Source: Pezizomycotina sp. ARF18 | Taxonomy: Eukaryota > Ascomycota | Direction: 5' to 3' | Length of the DNA: 54,337 nucleotides | Assembly: GCA_002224055.1 (NCBI GenBank) | Contig: AZLU01000186.1 | Location: forward strand, 1 to 54,337 | Shown here: positions 11,684 through 24,400 of the stretch, in pieces | How the letters are laid out: each line of letters opens with the position of its first letter | Position numbering within the stretch: position 1 is the stretch's first letter | Made by a program: the position numbers and the translations under genes | The notes under the pieces: generated by a model | Databases searched by the model: none | What the model was told of the DNA's origin: nothing | Seen by the model: only the letters and a program-made list of their open reading frames with translations

Positions 11684-14600
11684 TTCGTCAGTATCACACC
11701 TTTATCCTCAATCTGTCTTATAAGTCAGCGAGAGAGGGTAATATTGATAAATCTAGGAAGAGGATGCCTAACTTGGACTGTATAAAGATATTAGTACCAA
11801 AGCTCACAGATTGATCTAGAAGCGTTGTAAGGTTGTATCTTTACCAACAAGTGAGGAGGGAGATACTTCAAATAAGGAGCTACGAATATCTGAGAAGACC
11901 GAAGAATATCCTTTGAATATCCTTTCTAGGGGAAAGATCGAAGCTGGCTGCAATCTAATCGTAGAATGGTCTAATCGAACGTAACGAAGAAGAAAAAGAT
12001 TCACTTGGAAAAATGTTGATTGGAACTGATCAGAACATATTAAAGATCCCGCGAATCTTCACGAACGTCAGTATCAAAGAACCAAAACGAAAGCCGGAAG
12101 GGCATCCTCCTCTGGCTTCTATAAGTCTCCATCGTGCTTCCCGAAAATTCACGGTTCGCAAGACTGTGATTTGTTGGGATAGTTTGCTAACTTGTCTTGA
12201 AAGGAAACGCTGCTTAAGCCATGCAACACGCTTCAGAATGATGGTTCGCGCTCTTGCGAAACCACATTGCAGGTGGTTCGAGAAACATCGTACAAATCGA
12301 CAATACAGCGTCTTCGTATGTCAAAATTGACAAGAACTTAGAAATCCTTATGTCCTCGCTCGAACGATAGTAGGGTGTGCCATGTCGATGGCCTAGCCGT
12401 TGTAGTGAAACGAAAATTATCTTGTTTCACAGAAGTGAGGTGTTAGGGATGGCTAAAAAGCTGCGACTGTAAAATCATAGCAAAATATATCCTCAAAAAA
12501 TAAAAAAAAATTTTGTTTCCACTTCACGTCGGATCGAAAAACAATAATACTTACAAAGAATCTTTCAAAGCTTGGGGCAGCTAAAACTCCAAATATCGTT
12601 GAAAATCAAACGATACTCAGTTAAACGACATAAAGAAAGAAAATATCCCAAAGTACTACCGAAAGTGATTGCCCTATTTCTAACAGCACGATTAACGGTC
12701 AACAGCAGCGCAAAACACTTGACGGGATATCTCTCGCCTCCATACGTAAGAGCTGATAATATACTATCGATGGACAAGACCAAAGTCTTGTCATTAATGA
12801 GACTTAGATATATATAAAAGCTTGCTCACCTCCATCTCTACACTAACTACGTCGGCTACGTATTTAGAAGGCACCGCCTCCTGTCAGATGGCAAGTAAAT
12901 GGAATGACGATGCTGCTCTATCTTTTCTCCCCATTTTTTCTTTCCGTCCATCAATATTTCTTCACGATTTTAAAGCTGTCTGAAATTCATAGGACAGAAT
13001 CAGGAAAAAGCAAGTCACGCTGGTTGTGTTCGGTTTGAGCACGGAGAACGTTTTGACTCTCATCGGCTTTGTCATGGCATACACGTTGAAACGAAACGGA
13101 AATGACTAATTATCTTAGACAATCCACGCGAGCGAAATACAACTGGAATTGTTCTGCATGGCAAAAGCTTGGAAACTGAACTGATGAAACATGAAGCCGC
13201 TGTGGACGTTATTAACGGTAGACATTGTGCCATGTTATTTAATGTTTCAACCTCTTGCTCGCCTGGTTATTTTCCGTTTTATCGGTTGAGCGGAGGTCGG
13301 CAACGCATGCGTTGTTTTCGCTTGTTCATATTACGGCGTAGATATCCGTCAAGTGCTAGCGAGCCGTTGCCTCGTACCCAGCCTCCCCGAAGGCGAATCG
13401 GAACGATAAACCTTTGATATATTATGCGAACCGTGATATACTTATCAATACGATTCGGGTCCGAAGTCCACACCGAGTTTCCGTTGGTATTTACAACGAT
13501 ATGGGAACAAGTTTTAAAGGAGGAAAGATAATAAGATCCGAGTAATACTGTAAGAAAATAATTGAAATTGCACCCCATATATTTTTTTACTTAGGCCAGA
13601 AGAATTAATAAGTGGAAGGGCTGACGAATTTTGTTTTATAATAATTATACATATGCGATTCACTCGCTAATGCTACCTATACATGTAAACAAGTGATTTA
13701 TACGAGTAGTGATGGCGGGGCGAAACTACAAGTACGGTTAGCCTCGTCATTGTGTCAGCAGGATAGTGAAGTATATAGATTAGAATATTTAGGTATTCAT
13801 GTAGCTGTGATATTTCATTATCCATGTGAGAAATCGAAAAGAATATCTATACCTTTATAGTCATCATCGTCGGTGTCGTTTGCTTAGCTGTCCGTAATGA
13901 ATAGGTTTCACTGTCAAAGGCCGTTCGTCGTTATTCAGGAACCACCGCCGAAGAAGGTTATAGCGCCAAGAAACAAAACTCTCGACGTATCGGTGGGTGG
14001 GGTCTTTTCCGGGATTTGATCAGCGATCAAAACAAGGCGTTTATTACCAGGGTAAGCTGCGGTATCCGAGAAGAAGAAGGTCGCCGTGCGCAAATACCTT
14101 TAAATAAATTTTCCGAGTTCCTCCCGCTTCTGTCCTTTTTTTCTTTTCTTTTCGGGTGGTACGTGCGCTTCTAAAAAAAACACGAAACCCCCAAATTGAC
14201 GAGCATCTGAAAAAAAAAAAAAAAACCTTTCTTCATGTTACCCTTCCCCCCTTCTTAAGCGAAGTCTAAATAGAAGAAAAAATCGAGGGACAGGCGGACA
14301 GGAATACTGTTTTGTAGTCTCGGCATGTGGCAAGGCACTGACGATCTAGAAGATCAACACTAACAATAAATAATAAATCCTCGAGAAAAGGTGCTATCAC
14401 CTTTTTCTTTTTTCTCGAAGCTTTTGTATAGGTTAATTGTAAAAACAAGTTTACTTGAAGTTCAATATAGCCTGATGCATGATGCAGAACATTGTAGGAG
14501 GTGGTTGGTGTAGGGATGCGCAATATTGAAATTTCAAGGGCACCAAAAAGGGACGAGAGGGGGGCAAATTTATAGCGAATTCGGTTTTCTGCGCAATTAT

Positions 14601-16762
14601 CTTGTCTCTCTTTCTCATATTCGGGTATTGTCGATTCTTGTTCAATATACTTAGGAAAGATAGACTTGAGCCGTCGATATCATAATATTTTAGTGTGTAG
14701 TGTTAATTTTTTTTTTTTGCCGCTATACGGAGTAGATATATATTTTAAGTGTTTTCGGAAGTTTCGAGCGGCGCCAATCAATTGATGGGATGAAAAAAAA
14801 AAAAAAAAAAAAAAAGCGAAAGGAGACTAATGCAGGAACACAACACAAATTGCGCTAAAAATACTTTCAAAATAGATAAAATAGCCCAGATAAGAATATT
14901 TAAAAAAGAAAGAAAGAGAAAAAGAAAAAGGAAGAAAAAAACACGAATACTAAATTTGAAATTTGTAGACGTTTATACAGTAGTATTACTGTATAGCAAA
15001 TACATTACTGTTATCGCAAAGCGCTCATTTTCCTCCGATTTTCAAATATTTCGGTTTGTTTACTTTTGAAGTAGAGGAATGTCTGGAGCCTCCTTCCTAG
15101 TCTAGACACGATAATATTATACCCAGGTATGCTTGATAGAGCTATTCTAATTAAGTTGGTAGCAGGTGTTAAATTTTTTGTCTCCTTCGAAGTTTCGAAA
15201 TTCCCTCGTCCTCATGCTTTTCCCTTTTCCGCTCAGCGGAAACTTGCGATAAGAATTACCAAGGCTAATCGACCGCCTATTATAGTATATTTACCTATAT
15301 CAGGATTAAGAACGAATTTTACGTGGTAGAGATAACAAAACAACAACAGCAGCCAAATCAAATACTTTTTCTTCTCGTGAGATGTTTGTTAAAAGCGTCC
15401 TCCAGCTCTTGTGCTGCTATAGCTATCAACTTCACAACTCAAGAGAGATAAAGAAGTAACTTTCGCCTACTAGACAATGAACAAAAAATAACAATAATAC
15501 TTACAAGTTACATTTGCATTCTTGAATTCCCTTGAAGTCTGGTATTATTGCTCTTTCTGAAGAAATCTTTTTTTTTTTCTTTTTTTTCCTTTAGCCAAAT
15601 TACCTAAGTAATTAATTAATTTTTATAATTTGTTCTCCCGGGCCGTTTTATTATTTATTATTTATTTATTTCTCTCGGCGTGTTTAAAGAAATAATTATT
15701 TTTAAGTATATTCTTTTTTTTTTTTTTATTTTTTATTCCGCTTTGTTATGTTATTATATTCATATACTAATTACACACGCAAACCCGGACGTTTTCCCTT
15801 TTCTTTTCTCCTATTTTTCTATTATTTCTCCGCTCCCCCAACAATTCCTTCTCTCATCGTGGGAGGGTTTCCTCTCTTTCTCTCTTTTTTTTTCTCTCGT
15901 AACGTCTTGTCTTCCCTTCGCTTTAGCTCTGTGTATACTTACGTGCGTACTAAGCACTATTATTATTATTTACTTCTCAAACACTTCTAGACCCCACCTT
16001 TTTTTTTTTTTTTTTTTTTTTTAATGCAAATTTCTCCATATACTTAATGCGCAAATATTTATTTTTACGAGATTTATCCCGTGAATGAATAAAACAACAG
16101 CCCTCGCCCATTCCTTTCTCATTCACTCTTTCTCCTCCTACTCCTCCTTTGGACAAAAGCCAGGCCAGGAGACAAAGGATTTCCAGCTGGATCGTCGAGC
16201 GGCCGACCGTTATTTTATGTGCTTTTTAATTTTCCCGTCTCGCAAGATATGCAAGTACCTCCTCGCTTGTACCGAATTAGAAGCATCTCTTTGTTCTGAT
16301 TGGTGTCGGCGGACTGAGGAGGGGGGGGGGGTTTACAGTACTACCCACGCGGAAAGCATTATTACCTTTCCATCGACGACCTCTTTTGCCCCCTTGCGAA
16401 GGAGAGCAGTTAGAGACATCTCATAGGACTGACGAATATTATTAACAATTTTCCTTATCTTTTTTTTTTTTTTTCCCTCCAAGGTCCTCGTTGTTTTCCA
16501 CTCTATTTTCCCGCTATTGTACAGCCGATTTTCCTATACTTTTGCGTGCGTATTCCCCCCTCTTTGTCCCCTTTGTTCCGGTCTGGTTAAAGAAGTAGTG
16601 CTTACTAGATTATTCTTTTCAATTCGTACAGTAGGCCTTCGCGTTACGGCTGCACAGTCTGCATCGTCTGTAGCACATTTTTTTTTACCTTTTGTGGTTG
16701 ATCGGCCGTACTAGATTACGGGGTGAAGGATTGAGGGGCGAAAACGAAGCCCAACACTAATA
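11684..16762. other. 5-kb stretch with no recognisable gene
   Basis: Short open frames exist (for example 12013-12330 and the overlapping opposite-strand pair at 12565-12817), but none shows a domain, clear exon structure or frame continuation. A/T tracts occur near 14210-14225, 14794-14815, 16002-16022 and 16458-16473, with a G11 run at 16321-16331. The T-rich, C/T-rich block from about 15540 to 16700 probably includes the promoter and leader of the TBC gene. Confidence 0.55.
16321..16331. repeat. G11 homopolymer
   Basis: An isolated run of eleven G about 430 bp upstream of the TBC gene start. Confidence 0.9.
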
Positions 16763-19275
16763 ATGGCTGAATCAAGTCTCACCACCAACGCCCGAGAAAC
16801 CAAAGTTATTAGAGAATAATGTCAGGATCAGCGAAGCGAATGGAGCACCATTACAAGCACCCAGAACGACCCCAAGCCGAAATGATTACCTAGCAGCACC
16901 CCGCATCTGTGGCCACACAGGAGATCTGTTAGCGATGCTATGTCTACCCGGCCGAGGTCCATGCCTGCCCCAAACATTCCAGAGCACTCAAGGTCACTGT
17001 CAGCTACTATAGAAGCCGAACGAGCTGTCTTAAGACCAACTTCTAATCCTACACCACCTTCGAGATCCATAACTTATCTGCTACCGACCGCCGCCATTCG
17101 TCTGCTGAGCTAAACGGGAAGGAAATACTGCCAAAATGGGTATGGGAGCAAGAGATGAGAATAGGAATCACTCGTGTCAAGCGCGAGCAGGGACAGCGGT
17201 GTTCTAAATCCTACCACGCCATCGTCCAGATCATGTCGGCGCGATTCGGGCCTGGCTCCTACAACAACTTCCCGGCTGTCTGCCAACTCAGCCAATGCTA
17301 CGCCAAGGAGTTTGCGTCGTGAGCTCAGCATGGAAGATGAATAGCTTCCATCAGACTGAGGAGTCTTTATAATTCGGGTATCAGTGGCACTGAGGCGGAG
17401 AGCATGATCGAGTCAATGAGGGGAAGTGGCACCAACCAATTCTCCGGGCAGGACGAACGGAGAATATCTATGATCTCGAAACTTCCGGCAAATCCGGTGG
17501 ACTTTCCCCCAACCCAAATGTCGATGAACCACCAGGCATGCATCGGTATCCTCCGCGAACAAGCTTGACAAGTTTCAATACGCTCAAGAAACGGTAGTGA
17601 TAGTTAAAGAAGATCGCAGTGAACACGAGTTTGCTGGGGGAGCTGAGGACTGGGAAGATGTCGAAGGGAGTGACGTAGATAGATACGGTTTTATAAAGCC
17701 AAAACCTGGTAATAGGAACCGAGCCAGTATATCTGCGGCGTCGACCTTTAAGACACTAGGCCACCATCACGCGTCTCGACAGGAGTTTTTAATAAGACAG
17801 CAACCTCTCGGAAACGAACGCGCGGGAGCCACCGTCACTTGTACAAACTCTTCCACATAGACCATGCGCACGATATGCTCAACAACCCGTTGCCGGTTTC
17901 TGCGGAAAAGATAAAGGCTCGCGAGCAAAAGCGTTCCGACAAGTGGAGAGAAATGGCTGGCAGTGCTAGGGCGCTTCGCCAGGCCGAGGGAAATGCAACA
18001 GGAGGTGGAATGTTCTTCGAATTCATGACAGAGGATCCTAAGGTGGAGAAACCCTACTGCAGGCGATTTGAACGCCTGGTCGAGAGGCATTATCACAACG
18101 ATTGCTAACTGATACGCTTTCCTTTTTTTTTTCTTTTTCTTCACCTCAGTTAATATCTCGTACTTGGAAAGGCATACCCGATTGCTGGAGGTCTATGGCC
18201 TGGCATTCGTTCTTAACTGCTAGTGCGAATAAGCGTGGTGATTGTCTAAAGATGAAGAGTTGATTGAAATATCAGGTATGAAGGTATGTCCTGGTAGGAT
18301 ATCATTATTTATAAATCTAACTTGAGTCTTTTTACAGGATCTACTGCAACAGAGCTCAGCCGACGACCCTCAAATTGACTTGGACGTCCCGAGGACGATC
18401 AGCACTCATATCATGTTTCGACGTCGATATAGGGGAGGGTATGGCTGACAGCCACCAGCATGGATTTCTTTTTGTAGGAATATCTTGAGCTCATGGACCT
18501 TCTTCGTATATTTCTAGGCAGCGTTTGCTCTTCCGAGTCCTTCACGCAATATCACTTCACTTTCCCGATGTCGGATACGTTCAAGGAATGGCGTCTCTCG
18601 CTGCGACACTGCTATGCTATTACGACGAAGAGACTGCATTCGTGATGCTAGTTCGACTTTTTGAACTTCGAGGAATGGCACGATTATATACTGCTGGATT
18701 TGGTGGCTTAATGGAAGCTCTGAGTGAATTAGAGACGAATTTCTTGCGTGGTGGGGCTCTTAGTCAGAAGATGGTAGGTTAGAAGTTTTACTCCGATTCA
18801 ACCCCTTCCTTCCGCCGCCCCCCTTTAAAAAACGAACTGTTCCTGGGGAGGATATCTACTAAACTCTGAATTGTCTTTTATCGCAACAGGAAGAACTGGG
18901 CATCTCACCAACAGCGTTTGGAACACGCTGGTATTTGACGCTGTTTAACTACTCCATCCTTTCCCGCCCAGTTACGGGTGTGGGATGTGTTCATGCTGCT
19001 CGGAGATCCAGACCAAATTCTCCAGACGATGCTTCCGGGTACCGCGGTCTCCTGGATATCATCCACGCCACTGCTAGTGGAATTATCAACGGCATGTCCG
19101 ATATCATTCTAAAATCGGATTTTGAGACTGCCATGAAAGGTCTCACTAGCTGGGTCCCTATTAAGGACGAGGATCTTTTCATGAAAGTGGTGAAAAACGA
19201 GATGAAAAGAAACATAAGATGTTTTCCAAATCATCTAAAAAGCAATTTAACAGGCCCGAATCCTCATCACGATGA
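16763..19275 (+). CDS. TBC-domain Rab GTPase-activating protein
   Basis: This protein accelerates GTP hydrolysis by a Rab GTPase in membrane traffic. The N-terminal third (ATG 16763, MAESSLTTNARETK) is Ser/Pro-rich and broken by several frameshifts; EDWEDVEGSDVDRYGFI is clear near 17655. The TBC domain begins around RTWKGIPDCWR (18153). Both catalytic fingers are present: IxxDxxR as IDLDVPR (18374-18394) and YxQ in GYVQGM (YVQ 18576-18584). LCYYDEETAFVMLVRLF follows, then GTRWYLTLFNYSIPFPAQ across a shift, and HATASGIINGMSDIIL with LTSWVPIKDEDLFMKV at the end. Introns are 18276-18337, 18439-18517 and 18774-18889. One more, ending near 18149, has a good acceptor, but its donor appears to have lost a base. 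After a final shift at about 19215 the frame closes at TGA 19273-19275. The length is about 720 codons. The family member is uncertain; fungal Gyp-type GAPs are closest by motif. Confidence 0.85.
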
Positions 19276-21400
19276 ATCCGGCGGCTGTACCTTTATTTCT
19301 CTTGGCTCGCCCTCTCCTTTAGGAATACTTCTGTTTTTGTATTCAATTTCGTTATTTGCATTGAGGATTCGTCTTTTCGTCGTTCCTTATACTCTTCTAA
19401 TATGTAATTGCAATGATCTGGAAATTGTTAGAGCGAGCTGGAGTTATGCGTATATTTCCTTTGTATGCTTGTTTTGCTCTTTTTTTTATATATAAAGAGC
19501 AAACCTCGATTCTTTGGTTGTTTCTATTTCTTCCTTCTCTCCTTTGTTTTTCTGGGCGTTTCTTGGGAGTTGTGTTTCATCTTCAATTCTTGGATATATA
19601 GGGCCTGTTTTTATTTTCGAAAGCTTTCCATTCTCAATTATGTGCTTCCTTTTTGTCCTCTCCTTCTTTGATTTCCGCTACTACGTACTTATTATATTTC
19701 CCCTTCATATACCTGTCTATTTCTCTTGCGCAATCACCAAAATAGCGTATAAGCATTTTACTTTTGCATCTCATTGGTTCTGTTTCTAACCCTGATATAA
19801 CCATATAGCATCCATTGTTTCCAAGATTTTCGATAATGGTTTCCTTTTATCGTTACTTCCAAATCAGATTGCCTGTTAACTTTCATCTCCTAACCCTTTA
19901 ACTCAAGACGATCTCCTTCTACTCTACGAGATATGTAATCATAATTTTACCTACACAATTGTTCATTTTCCAGACGGCGGTGTGAATGTTAATCGTTCAG
20001 TTGACTTCTTCACAATATAATATGAATATCTGCACACTGGTAGATTTCAACCCTCAAGGGACTTTTTTTTAATTCTTTTTTTTTTTTTAAAAAAAAAAAA
20101 AGAAAAAAGTGTTGCCACTTGAACTTCCAAAGCTACTTTAAGCCAGCTCCCAATAAGTTCAGCAGCATGTAATTCAACACCAAGTATATGCTTGTAGCTC
20201 TCTTTGTTTCCTGCATTCTAAATGTATATATATATTATTTATTTATTAGCGCCAAGCTAAGAAAGTCTATAGAAATCCTTTGTATGCAGAAGACGTTCTG
20301 AATCCAAAAGAAAAGTAGCTGCAGTGTATTTTTACCTCTTTTGTCAAACCTATAGTTGTAGATTATTGACCAACAAATCTTGCAACAAGGATGAGGAACT
20401 AAGTGGATATCTGTGTATATGTACGAACAGAACACTCCGAACTAACGGTAATGTCAACTTCACGATCAACTTGCTTTAACGTTTATCTATATTTTTTTTT
20501 AAAAAAAACCCTCAAAAATAATGAACCTGGGATTTCCCTTACTGTTCGTGATGTTATTTACTTTACTTATTGTGCATGTTCCCCCAAACAGATTTGGTGA
20601 CCAAGCGAACCAGTTGGGACAAAAAAGGAAAATTCCAAGTTTCGTTTTAGAGTTAGTTTGCACGTGACCTTTTTCGGATCTATAACACGCGTTTCCTTTT
20701 TGGGAAGCATCAAAACAAACAAAAAAAAAAAAAAAAAAAAAGAAGGGAAAAAAAGAGGGCAGGAGGGCGTACCAAATTTCCTTAAAGCTTTTATTATTTA
20801 TTATTTATTTTATTTGTATTTTTTCCTTACAACAGCAATAAAAAAAAGTATTATAATAATAATAATATTCGACGGTTTATATTTCTTTCCTCTCTCCAAC
20901 CAACCTATCGTCATCGAGGATAGAAAAGAGAAAGAGAGACGAATCCTTTCTACTTATTATCAATAAATTCTCCTTCATTACCCTTCTTTCTCTTATTATT
21001 CTTTAATTTTATTCAATTATCTCCTTTTTAACTCCAATCCTGAAAGCGCGACCTTCGTTCGTCCCATCTTTTATTTCAGGATTGATTCCTCTAAAGACGC
21101 GAGAACGGATCCAAGCCACTTCAATCAACTCATCAATACCGCTAGTAGGCACGCTTTACGGATCGTATTCGAAAGTACGGAATAGTCAGGCAAAAGATCA
21201 AGTTTTGTTTGGAAAGTCCGTCGGAAAACACGAATCGCGAGTAGGGAAAATTTTGGAAGAACGCGATAAAAAAGAAAGGGAAGATTGAATGTGGAACACA
21301 AAATAAAAAATACTCTTCGAAACGACTGGAAGCCCTTCATCCATCTTCATTGAAACGAACTACCTTTGCCTAGTTTTCGAATTTTGAACGCTGGGTAAAG
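19276..21400. other. Intergenic, T-rich; TBC 3' flank and INCENP promoter
   Basis: 19280-19790 is strongly T-rich on the plus strand and probably TBC 3' UTR and flank. A T13A13 tract lies at 20076-20101 and an A22 tract near 20720-20741. A 68-codon open frame at 21082-21288, 113 bp upstream of INCENP, could be an upstream ORF but has no recognisable feature. Confidence 0.5.
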
Positions 21401-24400
21401 ATGGCTCCCAGATCGCTGGTCGCCCAAGTTGGCTCGGCCAACTGGGTTCTGACCGAAAGAACGGAGGTCAACAATAGGGAGATGGAATGCCTTGAAGATT
21501 TTATCGTCTCCGCGCGTAATGAATTCGAATGGCTTAACGAGCATATGGCCGATATCTTCGACGGACGCAGGAAATGTAAGTTTACTAATATCCGCTCGTT
21601 TTTACCGTATTCAATCGTATATCCACGTCCAATATACTTGGAGTGGACTCGGTGGCATACGACTTCTTTAGAGGTTTGTTTTGAAGTCGCTGACAAATAT
21701 ACCTGTTGCCCGCTTGCAGCGATGTTATCGAACTTCTTAAGACCCCTGGCAGAATGAGGGGAAAGACACCCAGAACTGCTAGGAAATTACTTCCTCTGGA
21801 GAGTAGACAGGTTTGTACCATCAATCTTTCGGTTTATTGCTCTGGAACATGAAATTAATAATTGCGGTTTCAGAATCTCAACGCGGGCGTGTCGATGGAA
21901 AATGAGAACGAAAATGGTGATGTTTTCGCTCCTTCTCCGCAGAAGGTGGGAACGCCTAAGAACACCTTTTACAGGCGCTCAATGAAGCCAGGAAGAGCGC
22001 GAGCCCGCAGAAGAATATCATGGAGTCGATGGCCAATGACAACGTACAAGATGATGAAGATGTTGAGATGAACGACGACCAAGAGGATGACGACGCGGAA
22101 AGCACGACGAGCTCGAAACCTCCATCTCTCGTGCGCGACAGGGTATGTGGAGCCCAGAAAGCGAGTCCGGCCCATCACAACGGCGATCTACAATTGACAA
22201 GGAGGAGGATGAGCAAGAGAAGCCTCTGTCTCCGGAGAAAGCTGGCCCGGAATCTGTTGAGGTCGCGTCTCAAGATATCACCAGCAATCGTGATTTATCG
22301 GAGCATACTAGGATGTCCTTTCACTCGGCCCAGAATCTATGCCGGAGCTGACGCGGCAGGAATCGAACTCGAGTGTTGTCTCTGTGAAGAGCGTTCTAAA
22401 GAAGACAACTTCAGGGAACCGTCCCCTAAGAAAGTCTCTCCAAAGAAACAAAGTCCAGTGAAGTCAATAACAATAGCACCGGAGCCACGACGATCCGGTA
22501 GACTTGCACGTCACTCAGCTGAAAAGCCGAGACCTGTTGAAAATATCGAAGTGGAGGAAAACCCAGAACCTGCGCAGCCTTCCAGTTCATTTGCAACAGC
22601 TCATTCCGAGGCTGAAGATGAGCACGAAGATGAGCCCATGCTTTATGTTGATGCTGGCAAACTCGAGCTATCGTTAACGCAGCAGGATGAGCTGGAAACA
22701 CAAGACATTAGGTCTCCGGAGCATACCGCGAAACTCAGCTCTGAAGATGAGCCAGAGTCTCCTAGCTCGGAAACCGCTATTCCCCTATTCAAGGAATAGT
22801 CAGGAGCAGTATGACCTTCGCTTCGCTTCCTGCCAGGGAAACGTTGAATCCGAAGAAGAGCATCGGTGGGCCGAGGACGTCGCGTACGAGCCAGCTGGAG
22901 AATAGGTCGAGTTGGATGGGTAGAAGAACCGGTGGAAAGAGTTTGGGAGCTGTTAGCAAGGCTGCGGAATCCGCCAAGAAAGAAGTGCTGGAGGAAGATG
23001 AGGATATGGCGAGGAGAGTGGAGCTTGATTCATCGGACGAAGAAGATCCCGAGTTGGACGAGAAATTGCGACTTGCTCAACTCAACAAAGCTTCGACGAT
23101 GCGCCCGGTGAGAAGACTTCTACTCAGCGTTTGAACGAGAGAATCTCTCAGTTGGGCAAGCAAATGCCGATCCGCCATGCCCGTTCTGTTCCACCTGCTG
23201 GATTTGCATCCATGCAAACTGGGCTACAGAGGAAGATGGCGCCGTTTCCAGACCAACGTCGTCAAGAAGACCAACTAGCGATCCTCAAGGGCAACTCAGT
23301 CACCCACCGACCGCCCACGGCGCTGCAGATCCAGAGGAAGAAGACTGGATCCCAGCACGCCCACAGATGGTCAGGGCACATACCGCAGGCAGCACCTTAC
23401 AGTCGTCGGGCGAAAGCCAATTTTTCGAGCCCGCGCCCAAAGAGTCGCTTCGTTCATCGCCTCGTCTCAATAACAACCAAGCACCGTCGTACCGCAGGAT
23501 CGACCTATCAGCATGCCACCGATCCCAACTAAGAATGTTCTGGCACTTGCTTCTCCAACTAAGCTTTCTCTTCCTGTCGCTCCGTCGCAAACCTCACCAA
23601 CTAAACTCCCTGTTCCTGTTGGCTTGGCGTCGCCTTACCCTAAGCTTCCTATTAATGAAGGCACCGCCAAACGCCCGCTTTCGGCTGTCCTGTCTTCTGC
23701 ATCAACAGCCCCTACTACTACTCCTGCTGCCCAAGAACCTATCGCTCCGTACCATATAAGTCTCCCTTCGATAGTGCGATTACCGGCCTTAAGAATCGCC
23801 AGGCAAATCTCTTTTCGAAAGCGAAGCAAATGCTATTTCAAAGGACTAAACCCGAATCACCAAAGCCGAACCCTGAATCGCCCAAGGCACAATCTAACAT
23901 GCTGGAACGTTTACGAGCACAATTCTCCGAAGCCCACAAGAACTGAGGATCGTGCAGGGTCTCCTGGCCTAAAACCTCCTTCCAGAGAAGCGAACGACCC
24001 TCATCCCCTATATCCTGACCTTAACGCTTCGCTGAAGTCTGGTCCATTGTCCCACAATATCAGAGTAGGGCTAATAGTATCTATGAAAATGCGCCCAAAG
24101 CTCACCCATTGGAAGTAGCGAAGCCCCTCCAGAAGAGTCCAAATGAACTGAAAGAGGAGCTGGAACGTGAAAGAGAAGCATTTAGACGTGCCGAGGAAAA
24201 GGCAGCAGCCGATCGTCGCATGGAAGAGCAGCGGAGAGAGGAATTGCGGCTAGCGGAAGAAGTCGCGAGGAAGGCTCAAGAAGAACGCGCAGCTTACGAA
24301 GAACGAAAAGCGCAAGAGGAGCGTCGTCTCCAGCAGGAACGCCAGGCTCAGGAAGAACGTCAGTTACAAGAGGAACAGAGGCGACAGGAAGACGAAGAAC

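Noticed and set aside
12565-12817. Opposite-strand open frames suggesting a transposon remnant
   Set aside because: No transposase motif, terminal repeat or target-site duplication was found.
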